A DNA stretch of 64,000 nt from Paludibacterium yongneupense DSM 18731 (GTDB taxonomy: Bacteria; Pseudomonadota; Gammaproteobacteria; Burkholderiales; Chromobacteriaceae), in contig NZ_KE383958.1 in the NCBI RefSeq assembly GCF_000422925.1, forward strand, positions 62,001-126,000. The letters run 5' to 3'. Shown here piece by piece: positions 8,782 through 18,474 of the stretch. The number at the start of each line of letters is the position of its first letter. Position 1 is the first letter of the stretch. Made by a program: the position numbers and the translations under genes. The notes beneath the pieces are model-generated. The model was not told where the DNA came from. It did no database searches and saw only the letters and a list, made by a program, of their open reading frames with translations.

Positions 8782-9091
8782 GATGAAAGCCGGGACGGTA
8801 AAGCGACAGCATAAGGCAATACGAGGTGAAGAAACCACCGGTTCCCTGGTCGCGGTGTGCGGCTAAGCCGCTCCTCCATCGTTATTATGTGTCAAGGTGA
8901 AACCTGGCGCGACGTAACGGGAACCGGTGTCAGCATATGAACGACTGTTCTAGGCTAAATGCCTGAACCCAGTCTGCCCCGCCCTGACGCGCGAGTAAAG
9001 CGCGGCGCCGGGTCGAAGCCGGATGCTGCAATGCATGATGTCCATTCTATACAACGAAAGCGGTTTGGGTTGAGCCGCGGCCGTTGCCAGG
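8782..9091. other. Intergenic region with a spaced 11-bp inverted repeat
   Basis: About 310 nt between the PCu(A)C gene and the SelW-like gene, both on the minus strand. I find no convincing gene. It contains a perfect 11-bp inverted repeat, CACCGGTTCCC at 8836-8846 and GGGAACCGGTG at 8919-8929, with 72 nt between the arms. A 61-codon minus-strand open frame at 8950-9135 runs into the copper-chaperone gene in another frame and has no ribosome site or family resemblance. The region probably holds the promoter of the SelW-like/dinB pair. Confidence 0.5.
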
Positions 9092-9511
9092 CTATTGCGC
9101 CTGGACCTTGACCTCGACTTTGACGTCTTCGCCACGATCGAAGTGCAGCGTGAGCGGAAAGTGCTCGCCCGCCTGCAGCGGTGCGTGCAGTCCCATCAAC
9201 ATCACATGCAGGCCGCCGGGCGCCATGACGATGCGCTGATGCGGCGCGAGCAGCAGGCCGTTCGCCAAAGGGCGCATGCGCATGACGCCATTGTCGTTGA
9301 CGTGCTCGTGCAGCGCGATGTCCATCGCCCTGTCTCCATGCACGGCCAACAGACGCAAGGGCTGCTGGCCGGTATTCTCCAGCGTCAGGTAGGCGGCGCC
9401 GTTGTCGCCGGGTATGGCGCGTGCCCAGGCGGTGGCGTTGATGGCGGCGGCCGCCGCGCTTGCGGTGGCGGTGGCGAGGATCAGGGCGGCGATGGGCAGA
9501 AGCGTTTTCAT
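9092..9511 (-). CDS. PCu(A)C periplasmic copper chaperone
   Basis: Exported 139-residue copper chaperone; members deliver Cu(I) to cytochrome oxidase assembly in the periplasm. An N-terminal signal peptide (MKTLLPIAALILATATASA) is followed by a cupredoxin-like domain with GAAYLTLENTG. The family's copper ligands are present: a His in ALHEHVNDNG, Met in VMRMRP and the closing HVMLMG, matching the H-x10-M-x21-H-x-M pattern. The ATG at 9511 gives the signal peptide; a further-upstream start at 9538 would place charged residues before it. A perfect 14-bp palindrome lies 52 nt upstream. No oxidase or SCO gene is adjacent, so the target is unknown. Confidence 0.87.
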   Translation of the reverse strand: MKTLLPIAALILATATASAAAAAINATAWARAIPGDNGAAYLTLENTGQQPLRLLAVHGDRAMDIALHEHVNDNGVMRMRPLANGLLLAPHQRIVMAPGGLHVMLMGLHAPLQAGEHFPLTLHFDRGEDVKVEVKVQAQ

Positions 9512-9562
9512 CGGTACGGTTCCCGGCGGTTTTGACAAGCTGGCACCCTATCATGCCGCTGC

Positions 9563-9576
9563 CATTTCCGGAAATG
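9563..9576. promoter_or_regulatory. 14-bp palindrome upstream of the copper chaperone
   Basis: CATTTCCGGAAATG is a perfect palindrome 52 bases upstream of the PCu(A)C start codon. On the minus strand its TTTCCG half lies 16 bases before GATAGG, so it could overlap a weak -35 element and serve as an operator. The regulator is unknown. Confidence 0.4.
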
Positions 9577-9753
9577 CGACATTTTGACGCAGGCTTTGCG
9601 CGCCGGAAGCGAAAAAGAGGGGGCGCTTGACCTTAGTCGATTGCAGTCGCGCACGATTTCCGACACACTCGGGGCCGGTTGTGGCCGGTGTGCGACACCG
9701 CCGTTTCATTCGCCCTGTCAGGAGTGGAGTGACCCGTTACCCGGGTCCGTATC

Positions 9754-10401
9754 ATGTTCAAAACGCTGTCCTTACAATTCTTGTTCGGTGGGCTGATCAG
9801 TCTGGTCACCATCACCAATCCTTTGTCCAAGATTCCCCTGTTCGTCACGCTGACCCGGGAGATGAGCGAGGCCCGCCGCGCGAGCCAGGCCAAGTGGGCC
9901 TGTCTGTACGCCGCCATGATCATGGTGGTCTGCCTGCTCGCCGGAAACGTGATTCTGGCCGTGTTCGGCATCTCCTACGGGGCGCTGCGCATCGCCGGCG
10001 GCTTCGTGGTGGCCGTGCTCGGCTATCGCATGCTGTTTTTGTCGATGGATCCGGGAATGGCGCCCAGCACCAGCGGTTCGCGCGAAGACTTCGCCTTCTT
10101 TCCCATCGCGATGCCGGGCATCAGCGGGCCGGGTACGATTGCCGTCGTCATCGGCATCTCGACCGAGATCGCCGAGCAGGCTTCGCTGCCGGCCAAGGTG
10201 CTCGCCTTTTCGATGACGCTGACCGCGATCTTGCTCACCTGCTTCGGAACGTGGCTGGTGCTGCGTTCGTCGACGCTGATCTCGCACAAGCTCGGCCGTT
10301 CCGGCCGCGAAGTGATGACGCGCTTGATGGGCTTTCTGCTGATCTGCGTCGGCGTCCAGTTTGTCGTGTCCGGCATCCGCAGCTTCATGGCCGGTTCCTG
10401 A
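9754..10401 (+). CDS. MarC-family integral membrane protein
   Basis: Inner-membrane protein of 215 residues with about six hydrophobic segments, of the MarC/UPF0056 (NAAT) family. The family opening LFGGLISLVTITNPLSKIPLFVTLT and the internal AMPGISGPGTIAVVI motif are clear. Some members have been described as amino-acid transporters, but E. coli MarC has no agreed substrate, so no function is asserted. It is followed after 74 nt by azlCD on the same strand. Confidence 0.85.
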   Translation: MFKTLSLQFLFGGLISLVTITNPLSKIPLFVTLTREMSEARRASQAKWACLYAAMIMVVCLLAGNVILAVFGISYGALRIAGGFVVAVLGYRMLFLSMDPGMAPSTSGSREDFAFFPIAMPGISGPGTIAVVIGISTEIAEQASLPAKVLAFSMTLTAILLTCFGTWLVLRSSTLISHKLGRSGREVMTRLMGFLLICVGVQFVVSGIRSFMAGS

Positions 10402-10475
10402 GCGGAGCAATCTCGTTCAAGACAGACGCCGCGCGCCTGCGGGATGATCGGACATGCCCCACTCACGGAATTGAA

Positions 10476-11156
10476 ATGTCTGCATCATTGCGCCAATGCA
10501 TGGCCGGCGCGCGCGATTCGACCCCCATGCTGGTCGGGGCGGCTCCGTTCGGCCTGATTTTCGGCACGCTTTCCAGCGGTGCCGGGCTGACGGCGGGCGC
10601 GACGCTCGCCATGTCGGCCTTCGTTTTTGCCGGTTCGGCCCAGTTCATCGCCTTGAGCCTGATGTCGGGCGGCGCCGGCTTGCCCGTCATCTGGCTGACC
10701 ACCCTGGTCGTCAATCTGCGCCATGCCCTCTATAGTGCGACGTTACTGCCCTACGCCCGCTCGTGGCCGCTGGTCTGGCGCTGGCCGCTGGCGTTCTGGC
10801 TGACCGACGAGACCTTTGCCGTGGTCGAGCATCGCTTTCGCGCTCACGGGGGCGACCCCTGGTATCAGCTTGGTTCCTCCCTGGCGATGTATGGCAACTG
10901 GCTGCTGTGGACGGCGCTGGGGCTGCTTGTCGGCCACTCGCTGCCGGGAGTCGCACAATGGGGGCTGGATTTCGCCATGGTCGGCACCTTCAGCGCGCTT
11001 GTCGCCTTGCAACTGAACAAGCGCCCCTATCTGTACGCCGCGCTGAGCGCGGCGGCAGTCGCCTTGCTGTGCCGGGGCTTGCCGTACAAGCTCGACTTGC
11101 TGCTGGCCGCGTTCAGCGGAGTGACGGCAGGGATGCTGACGGAGAAACGCGCATGA
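10476..11156 (+). CDS. azlC: AzlC-family branched-chain amino acid exporter, large subunit
   Basis: Integral membrane protein of 226 residues and about seven hydrophobic segments, of the AzlC/YgaZ family. With its small partner AzlD it exports branched-chain amino acids or analogues in characterised species. Recognisable family blocks are GAAPFGLIFGTLSSGAG near residue 20, FVFAGSAQFIALSLM near 50 and VVNLRHALYSATLLPY near 80. The ATG at 10476 gives the standard N terminus. The stop overlaps the azlD start by four bases, as expected for a two-subunit transporter. Substrate specificity here is inferred from the family only. Confidence 0.88.
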   Translation: MSASLRQCMAGARDSTPMLVGAAPFGLIFGTLSSGAGLTAGATLAMSAFVFAGSAQFIALSLMSGGAGLPVIWLTTLVVNLRHALYSATLLPYARSWPLVWRWPLAFWLTDETFAVVEHRFRAHGGDPWYQLGSSLAMYGNWLLWTALGLLVGHSLPGVAQWGLDFAMVGTFSALVALQLNKRPYLYAALSAAAVALLCRGLPYKLDLLLAAFSGVTAGMLTEKRA

Positions 11157-11467
11157 CACAGTGGTGGATGATAGGCGGCATGATGCTGCTGACCCTGGCG
11201 ACGCGCGCGAGCTTTCTGGTGTTCGGACAGCATATGCGGTTTCCGCCCCGGCTTCAGCGGGCGCTGCATTATGTGCCGGTGGCCGTGCTCAGTGCGCTGA
11301 TCGCACCGATGGCGCTGGCGCCGGCCGGGAGCCTCGCCATCGGCCCTGGCAACCCCTACCTGGTGGGAACGCTGGTAGCCGGCGCCACGGCGGCGTTGTC
11401 GCGCAAGACCCTGCCGGCCATTCTGCTCAGTTTCGCCGTCTATGGCGCGATGCGTTACTTCGTATAG
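11153..11467 (+). CDS. azlD: AzlD-family exporter small subunit
   Basis: Small membrane protein of 104 residues with three to four hydrophobic segments. It is coupled to azlC by an ATGA overlap, the hallmark arrangement of the AzlCD/YgaZH exporter. The TLATRASFLVFG segment near residue 15 and the PVAVLSALIAPM stretch match the AzlD family. The gene runs 13 nt into the convergent desaturase-family gene, so the two transcripts overlap at their 3' ends. Confidence 0.85.
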   Translation: MTQWWMIGGMMLLTLATRASFLVFGQHMRFPPRLQRALHYVPVAVLSALIAPMALAPAGSLAIGPGNPYLVGTLVAGATAALSRKTLPAILLSFAVYGAMRYFV

Positions 11468-12291
11468 TCGGCGGGGGGGCCGAACAGCCGGCGGCAGCGC
11501 TGTTTCGCGCCGCTTGCCCTGCGTGTGTCGCTCAGTATCTGCCGCCATTCAGCCAGCATCACGGTCCAGGGATTGTTGCCGGGAACCGGTTTGACCGTGC
11601 CGAAACGGCAGGGCTCGGCCGGGTCCTGGGCGATATAGCTCCCGAACAGGTGGTCCCAGATCATCAGCACGCCCGCGTAGTTGCAGTCCAGGTAGCGTGC
11701 GTTGCATGCGTGGTGGACCCTGTGGGCGGAGGGTGTGTTCAGGATCAGGCTCAAGCGGCCGAAGCCGTCGAACAAGGTGGTGTGGACGAAAAACTGCAGT
11801 GCGAGGTTACCGAGCACGGTGGTGATGATCCAGACCGGCTCGAAGCCGACCCAGGCCAGCGGCAGCCAGAAGGCCCACATGGCTGCCAGCGGGTAGAGCG
11901 GACTTTGTCGCAGCGCGGTCGAGAAATTCATTCGCGTCGAGCTGTGGTGCACGCTGTGCGCGGCCCACATCCAGCGCACGCGATGGCTGGCGCGGTGGAA
12001 AAGGTAGTAGAGCAGATCCTGGGCGATGAACAGGGCGATAAAGCTCGGCCAGCCGGCATCGATGTGCCAGAGGCGGTGCTGGTGCAAGCAGGCGAACAAG
12101 GGCAGGGTGGCAAACCAGGCGGCTTTGTCGCTCGCCTGCTGCGCGAGGGCGAGCGCGATATTGCAGGCGGTGTCCCGCATGGCGTAGCGCTCGTCCAGAC
12201 CGCGGCGGCGCAACAGCCAGTACTCGGCCGCCATGCTGGCGATAAACACCGGCGCGAGCGCCAGCAGCAGACTGTCGGGGGCGATGGACAT
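11455..12291 (-). CDS. Sterol desaturase / fatty acid hydroxylase family protein
   Basis: Membrane-bound di-iron oxygenase-type protein of 278 residues with about four hydrophobic segments. The three histidine clusters that bind the iron pair are intact: HRASH near residue 98, HSVHH near 111, and HRVHH near 190. The family hydroxylates or desaturates lipids; the substrate here is unknown. It lies downstream of rodA on the same strand with a 57-nt gap, so it may be read through from the mre-mrd operon or have its own promoter near a 12-bp palindrome at 12336-12347. Its stop overlaps azlD convergently. Confidence 0.82.
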   Translation of the reverse strand: MSIAPDSLLLALAPVFIASMAAEYWLLRRRGLDERYAMRDTACNIALALAQQASDKAAWFATLPLFACLHQHRLWHIDAGWPSFIALFIAQDLLYYLFHRASHRVRWMWAAHSVHHSSTRMNFSTALRQSPLYPLAAMWAFWLPLAWVGFEPVWIITTVLGNLALQFFVHTTLFDGFGRLSLILNTPSAHRVHHACNARYLDCNYAGVLMIWDHLFGSYIAQDPAEPCRFGTVKPVPGNNPWTVMLAEWRQILSDTRRASGAKQRCRRLFGPPADYTK

Positions 12292-12335
12292 CGGGTGCCT
12301 CGGCCGGGATCGGGTATCCGTTTATCCTAGCCGAG

Positions 12336-12347
12336 GTTTACGTAAAC
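12336..12347. promoter_or_regulatory. 12-bp palindrome between rodA and the desaturase-family gene
   Basis: GTTTACGTAAAC is a perfect palindrome, 45 nt upstream of the desaturase-family start and just beyond the rodA stop. Such short symmetrical sites are typical of TetR- or GntR-type regulators, but no regulator gene is adjacent. Operator function is an inference. Confidence 0.35.
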
Positions 12348-12348
12348 G

Positions 12349-13443
12349 TCACTTGCGCAGGTTGGCAATTCCCATCAGCATGCCCATGCTGATAAACAGG
12401 GTCACTGTCGCCGTACCGCCGTAGGAAACGAAGGGCAGCGGCACGCCGACCACAGGCAGGATGCCGGACACCATGCCCATGTTCACAAAGGCATAGACAA
12501 AGAAAGACAAGGTGATCGAACCCGCCATCAGCCGTCCGTACAGAGTCTGTGCACGCGCGGTGATCATCAGGCCGCGGCTGATGACTAGTAGATAAAGCAC
12601 AACCAGAATGATGTTGCCTATCATGCCGAATTCTTCCGAGAACACGGCAAAAATGAAGTCGGTGGTGCGTTCCGGTATGTAGTCGAGGTGGGTCTGCGTC
12701 CCTTTGAGCCAGCCTTTTCCCCATGGGCCGCCCGAGCCGATGGCGATCATCGACTGGATGATGTGGTAGCCCGCCCCCAGCGGATCCTGCATCGGGTCGA
12801 ACAGGGTCAGCACGCGTTTTTTCTGGTAGTCGTGCATCATGCTCCAGATCACGGGCAGGCTGGCGGAAAACGCGACCAGGCCGCCGATGATGATCTTCCA
12901 TGACAGACCGGCAAAGAACAGCACGAAAAAACCGGCCGCCATGATCAGGGTGGCGGTGCCGAGATCCGGCTGCTTGAGGATCAGCGCCACCGGCAGCGCG
13001 ATCAGCACCGAGGCGACCGCATAATGCCACCATCGCAGCTGGGTTTCATACTTTTGGAAAAACCAGGCCAGCATCATCGGCAGCGCAATCTTCAATATCT
13101 CCGAAGGTTGCACGCGGGTGACGCCCAGCGACAGCCAGCGGGTCGAGCCGTTGACGGTTACGCCCTTGAAGTGAACGGCGATCAGCAGCAAAAGGCCGAT
13201 GCCATAGACCGGCGGCGCCAGATGCATCAACAGTTGCGGCCGGGTGCGCGAGATGGTCCACATGATCAGCAGCGACAGCATCGTATACACGATTTTGTTG
13301 TCGATCTTGCCGAAGCTCTGGTTGGACGCCGAGTACAGCACCATCAGGCTGAGCAGGAAGATCAGGCCGAGAAACAGCATCAGCCAGCCGTCCAGCGGTT
13401 CCTTGATCAGGTTCCAGATATGCTTAATCAAGTGGGGTTGCAT
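12349..13443 (-). CDS. rodA: Rod-shape peptidoglycan polymerase RodA
   Basis: SEDS-family glycosyltransferase that polymerises lipid II for cell elongation together with PBP2. The 364-residue, roughly ten-span membrane protein has the SEDS landmarks: NGSTRWLSLG (about 120), QPSEILKIALPMMLAWF, KQPDLGTA (about 170), the pore-loop GTQTHLDYIPERTTDFIFAVFSEEFG and PFVSYGGT near the C terminus. The start overlaps the end of mrdA by 20 nt, coupling the polymerase to its transpeptidase. It is the last gene of the mreBCD-mrdAB group. Confidence 0.95.
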   Translation of the reverse strand: MQPHLIKHIWNLIKEPLDGWLMLFLGLIFLLSLMVLYSASNQSFGKIDNKIVYTMLSLLIMWTISRTRPQLLMHLAPPVYGIGLLLLIAVHFKGVTVNGSTRWLSLGVTRVQPSEILKIALPMMLAWFFQKYETQLRWWHYAVASVLIALPVALILKQPDLGTATLIMAAGFFVLFFAGLSWKIIIGGLVAFSASLPVIWSMMHDYQKKRVLTLFDPMQDPLGAGYHIIQSMIAIGSGGPWGKGWLKGTQTHLDYIPERTTDFIFAVFSEEFGMIGNIILVVLYLLVISRGLMITARAQTLYGRLMAGSITLSFFVYAFVNMGMVSGILPVVGVPLPFVSYGGTATVTLFISMGMLMGIANLRK

Positions 13444-15367
13444 TGCTGGACGGAGCCTCGTGCGGAACGGTCTTCAATTGGTCGATGATGGCGGCGGGTA
13501 TCTTGCCGGTCATATAGTAGTCGAACAGACCGCGTGCGATCGGACCGGCCGCGGCGACGCCCCAGCCGCCATTCTCGACGATGACGGCGACGGCGATCCG
13601 TGGATTTTCCACGGGCGCGAAAGCGATGAACCACGAGTGGTCGCGATTGCCTTCGGCCAGTGCCGAGGCGTTGTACTTGGCGCCCTGCTTGATCTGCACC
13701 ACCTGTGCGGTACCGGTCTTGCCCGCCATCGTGTATTTCAGGCCGTAACCGATGGCCGCCGCCGTGCCGCCGGGTTGCAATACGCTAGCCATGCCCTGTT
13801 TGACATACTCGAAGTTCTCGCGTTTGAACGGGAGGACGCGTTCCGGCTTCGCGTCGAGAAGGGTGACCTTGCCACTGCTGGTGTCGACGATTTCCTGCAC
13901 CAGATGCGGCTTGAAGGCGACGCCGTCGCTGGCGAGTATGGCCGTGGCGTTGGCCATTTGCAGCGGGGTATAGGCATTGTAGCCCTGCCCGATGCCGATG
14001 CTCACCACGTCGCCCGGCAGCCATTTGCTGTAGGCCGCGCCCAGGCGTGCGAAGCGTTTGGCTTTCCAGGCCTTGGATGGCAGTACGCCGATGGCTTCGC
14101 CATCCAGGTCGATGCCGGTGCGCGAGCCGAGGCCGAACTGCCCGACCGTCGGCGAGATGCGGTCTATGCCCATGTCCCAGGCCAGACGGAAGAAAAAGGT
14201 ATCGCTGGAGACGGTGATCGCCCGTTGCAGATTGACCATGCCGTTGCCCTTCTTGTCGGCGTCGCGGAACTGGTGCGAGCTGCCGGGCAGCGTGAATACG
14301 GCGGGTGCGGGGCGGATGTCGTTGGGGCCGATGACCTTGGTTTCGAGCGCCGCCATCGAGATGAAGGGCTTGAACGTCGATCCTGGCGGGTAGACGCCGC
14401 GCAGTGCGCGGTTGATCAGCGGTTTGCGCGGGTCGCCGTTGAGCGCGGCCCAGGTCTGATTGTCGATGCCATCGATGAACAGGCTGGGATCGAAGCCGGG
14501 CTTGGACAGAAAGGCCAGCACGCCGCCCGTGCTCGGGTCTATCGCGACCAGCGCCCCGCGCCGGTCGCCGAACAGCTTGTCCGCCACTTCCTGGAGCCGG
14601 ATATCGAGCGCGAGTTTGAGCGTGTCGCCGTTGACCGGAGGCGTGCGCTTGAGCGAGCGCAATGCGCGGCCTCCGGAGTCGGTCTCGACCTCCTCGAAGC
14701 CGACTTTGCCGTGCAGCTGGTCTTCGTAGATCGCCTCCAGCCCGGTCTTGCCGATATAGGTGGTGCCCCGATAGTTGGTGGTCTTGTCGTCTTCTTCGAG
14801 CTGATCCTTGTCCTGCTGGTTGATGCGTCCGATATAGCCGAGGACATGGCTGGTCAGTTCCTTGTACGGATAGTCGCGGAACAGGCGGGCCTTGACCTCC
14901 ACTCCGGGAAAGCGCCAGCCGTTGGCGGCGACGCGCGCCGCCTCCTCGTCGGTGAGTTTGACCTTGAGCGGAACGGCTTCGAAGCCCTTCGAGTCTTCCA
15001 GCAGCTTGCGAAAGCGTTTCATGTCCCGCGCCGTCACATCGACCAGCTTGCCCAGCTCGGCGATCGTGGCGTTGAGGTTTTCTATCTTGCTCGGCGTCAG
15101 CTCAAGCGTATAGGAGGCGAAATTCTGCGCGAGCACCACGCCGTTGCGGTCGACGATCAGTCCGCGGTTGGGCAGGATCGGGACCAGCGAGATACGGTTG
15201 TTCTGTGCCAGCGTCGAGAAGTGCTGATATTGAAATACCTGCAGCCAGACAAACCGCGTGATCAACAGCACGAACAGGATGATCATCACCGAGTAGGCCG
15301 CCAGCAGTCGCACCTGGAACTGGCTTTCCTCGGCTTGCACGTTTTTCAGGCGGGTGGGACGGTCCAT
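13424..15367 (-). CDS. mrdA: Penicillin-binding protein 2 (elongation transpeptidase)
   Basis: Class B penicillin-binding protein that cross-links new wall along the cylinder. One N-terminal membrane anchor (about residues 20-45) is followed by a dimerisation/pedestal region and the transpeptidase domain. Active-site motifs are PGSTFKP, SSD in VSSDTFFF, and KTGTAQ. An ATG start at 15367 puts the nucleophile at Ser330, the same number as in E. coli PBP2. A GTG at 15373, directly after the mreD stop, would add two residues. Product length, 647 residues, is normal. It belongs to the mre-mrd elongasome operon. Confidence 0.95.
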   Translation of the reverse strand: MDRPTRLKNVQAEESQFQVRLLAAYSVMIILFVLLITRFVWLQVFQYQHFSTLAQNNRISLVPILPNRGLIVDRNGVVLAQNFASYTLELTPSKIENLNATIAELGKLVDVTARDMKRFRKLLEDSKGFEAVPLKVKLTDEEAARVAANGWRFPGVEVKARLFRDYPYKELTSHVLGYIGRINQQDKDQLEEDDKTTNYRGTTYIGKTGLEAIYEDQLHGKVGFEEVETDSGGRALRSLKRTPPVNGDTLKLALDIRLQEVADKLFGDRRGALVAIDPSTGGVLAFLSKPGFDPSLFIDGIDNQTWAALNGDPRKPLINRALRGVYPPGSTFKPFISMAALETKVIGPNDIRPAPAVFTLPGSSHQFRDADKKGNGMVNLQRAITVSSDTFFFRLAWDMGIDRISPTVGQFGLGSRTGIDLDGEAIGVLPSKAWKAKRFARLGAAYSKWLPGDVVSIGIGQGYNAYTPLQMANATAILASDGVAFKPHLVQEIVDTSSGKVTLLDAKPERVLPFKRENFEYVKQGMASVLQPGGTAAAIGYGLKYTMAGKTGTAQVVQIKQGAKYNASALAEGNRDHSWFIAFAPVENPRIAVAVIVENGGWGVAAAGPIARGLFDYYMTGKIPAAIIDQLKTVPHEAPSSNATPLD

Positions 15368-15373
15368 GTTCAC

Positions 15374-15877
15374 TTATACGTTGTGGTGGCGGTAGGGCAG
15401 CAGCAGGAGCTTGGTCAGCAGGGGCCACAAAATCGCACTGGTGAGCGGGGGCAGGAAATAGCTCCAGCCGGCGAAGGCCGAGCCGGTCATCATGCGCGCC
15501 ACGACCATGATGATCTGGTTGGCCATCATCAGGCCGAGCACGCTCAGCGCCTGCTGGCCGAGGTTGAACATGACCAGCTGGCGCTGGCGCAACAGGGCCA
15601 GGTAGGCCGTGATCGAATACGCGAGCGCGTGCTGGCCGAACAGGCCGGCAGTGGCCATGTCGGCGATCAGGCCGAAGGCGAAGGCGGCGCCGACACTGAT
15701 GCGGCGCGGCTGGTTGATGACCCAGTACAGGATCAGCATGCCGATGAAGTCGGGCAGCCAGCCGACGATGAAATCGGGCAGGGGGATCAGTTCCAGCAGC
15801 ACCGCCAGCGCGAAGGTGGTGTAGATGAAACGTCGCCGAACCGGCTTCAGCAGTTCTTTCGGTCGTTCGAACGACAT
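15374..15877 (-). CDS. mreD: Rod shape-determining protein MreD
   Basis: Small multispan inner-membrane protein of 167 residues with about five hydrophobic segments. It links MreC and the MreB filament to the wall-elongation enzymes. Sequence conservation in this family is low; the assignment rests on size, topology, the PDFIVGWLPDFIGMLILYWV-type segment and its fixed place between mreC (3-nt gap) and mrdA (start immediately after its stop). Confidence 0.9.
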   Translation of the reverse strand: MSFERPKELLKPVRRRFIYTTFALAVLLELIPLPDFIVGWLPDFIGMLILYWVINQPRRISVGAAFAFGLIADMATAGLFGQHALAYSITAYLALLRQRQLVMFNLGQQALSVLGLMMANQIIMVVARMMTGSAFAGWSYFLPPLTSAILWPLLTKLLLLPYRHHNV

Positions 15878-15880
15878 GGC

Positions 15881-16792
15881 TTACTCCGAATCGTCAGAAG
15901 ACGGCTTGCTCTTGGGTTTGACGGGCACGACCGGTTCGGGGGGGCGGGCGGGAACATTGGTCTTTTCGTTGAGCACCAGCACATAGCGGCCATGCTGGAC
16001 GCCGGCTACCGGCATGCTGTTGAGCCGGATGAAGGCGGCATCGGGATTGCGCTCGACGCGGCCAACCTGGGCTACCGGAATACCGGCCGGGTACAGCCCG
16101 TCGATGCCGGACGTGACGAGGAGATCGCCGGTGCGCACATCGGAATGGACCGGCAGGTAGCGGGCCTCGACCCCTCCGCCGTAGCCGTACAGCACGGCCC
16201 GGATCCCGTTGCGCTGCACCATGACCGGCACCATCAGCGTCTTGTCTATGACCAGCGTCACTTCGGCCGTCAGCGGCTGCACGCGCGTGATCTGGCCGAT
16301 CAGGCCCTGGTCGTCCACCACCGGCTGGCCGGCGCGCAAATGCGCATCCTCGCCCTTGTCGATGATGATCTTATAGGAAAAGGGATCGCGTCCGGTGTAG
16401 AGGATTTCTGCCAGTCCGCCGGCATCCTGGCGCATGGACTTGAGCTGGTTCAGCCTGCGCAGCGCGGCGTAGTCCTGCTCCAGTGTTTCCAGCCGCGCCA
16501 GCCGGGCCGCCATCGCCAGATGCTGGCTGCGCATCGCTTCGTTTTCCGCCTTCAGATTGGTCTGAGTGGTGAAAAAGTCGTCGACGTGCCGCGCAGCGGT
16601 AATCGGGAGATTGACCGCACGCTGCAGCGGGTAGAACACCACGGACAACGCTTCGCGCGCCTTGTCCATCAGTCCGTACTGGCTGTCGCCGATCAGGAGC
16701 AGGACGGAGGTCAGCACGGCGGCTGCCAGGCGGGTGCCAGGTCGTGGCCCCTGCCGGATGAAGCTGGGATTGTTGGCGAAATCCATCGACAC
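15881..16792 (-). CDS. mreC: Rod shape-determining protein MreC
   Basis: Bitopic periplasmic scaffold of the elongasome, 303 residues. A basic N terminus and one membrane segment (about residues 22-42) are followed by a coiled coil (about 75-115) and the beta-barrel MreC domain (VGLGIA-like segments GLIGQITRVQPLTAEVTL, DVRTGDLLVTSGIDGLYPAGIPVAQV). The C-terminal tail is rich in Pro, Lys and Ser and is probably disordered. A second in-frame ATG two codons downstream (16786) is an equally possible start. It follows mreB by 41 nt. Confidence 0.93.
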   Translation of the reverse strand: MSMDFANNPSFIRQGPRPGTRLAAAVLTSVLLLIGDSQYGLMDKAREALSVVFYPLQRAVNLPITAARHVDDFFTTQTNLKAENEAMRSQHLAMAARLARLETLEQDYAALRRLNQLKSMRQDAGGLAEILYTGRDPFSYKIIIDKGEDAHLRAGQPVVDDQGLIGQITRVQPLTAEVTLVIDKTLMVPVMVQRNGIRAVLYGYGGGVEARYLPVHSDVRTGDLLVTSGIDGLYPAGIPVAQVGRVERNPDAAFIRLNSMPVAGVQHGRYVLVLNEKTNVPARPPEPVVPVKPKSKPSSDDSE

Positions 16793-16833
16793 ATACGCCG
16801 CCCCTTGTCAGGGCGGCGCCAGATCCGGTTTGA

Positions 16834-18131
<1,298 letters not shown>

Positions 18132-18419
18132 ATGTCACTGACGCATCAGGATGTCGCGCGCATCGCCAAACTTGCTCGAATCAATGTCTCCGACGATGAA
18201 ATCGATGCCGTGGGTGCCCAACTCAATACCATCTTCGACATGATCGCCAAAATGCAGGCCATCGACACCGATGGGGTGGAGCCGATGACGCACCCGCAGG
18301 ACAGCGCCTTGCGCCTGCGCGAGGACATCGTGACCGAACCGGACCGTCGCGATGCCTTCATGGCCATCGCGCCGCAAGCCGAGGCCGGGCTGTTCCTGGT
18401 TCCCAAGGTTATCGAATAG
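18132..18419 (+). CDS. gatC: Asp/Glu-tRNA amidotransferase subunit C
   Basis: Small 95-residue subunit that stabilises the GatCAB complex, which converts misacylated Glu-tRNA(Gln) or Asp-tRNA(Asn) to the correct amide forms. Family features include [20 protein letters not shown] at the N terminus and the [20 protein letters not shown] segment that wraps around GatA. A ribosome site (AGAGAGAT, 18119-18126) precedes the ATG. First gene of gatCAB, 55 nt before gatA. Confidence 0.95.
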   Translation: MSLTHQDVARIAKLARINVSDDEIDAVGAQLNTIFDMIAKMQAIDTDGVEPMTHPQDSALRLREDIVTEPDRRDAFMAIAPQAEAGLFLVPKVIE

Positions 18420-18474
18420 ACGGGTGCGCGTCGTTGGATCCCGTCCCCGTATTTACCCGGAAATTGATTACGAC

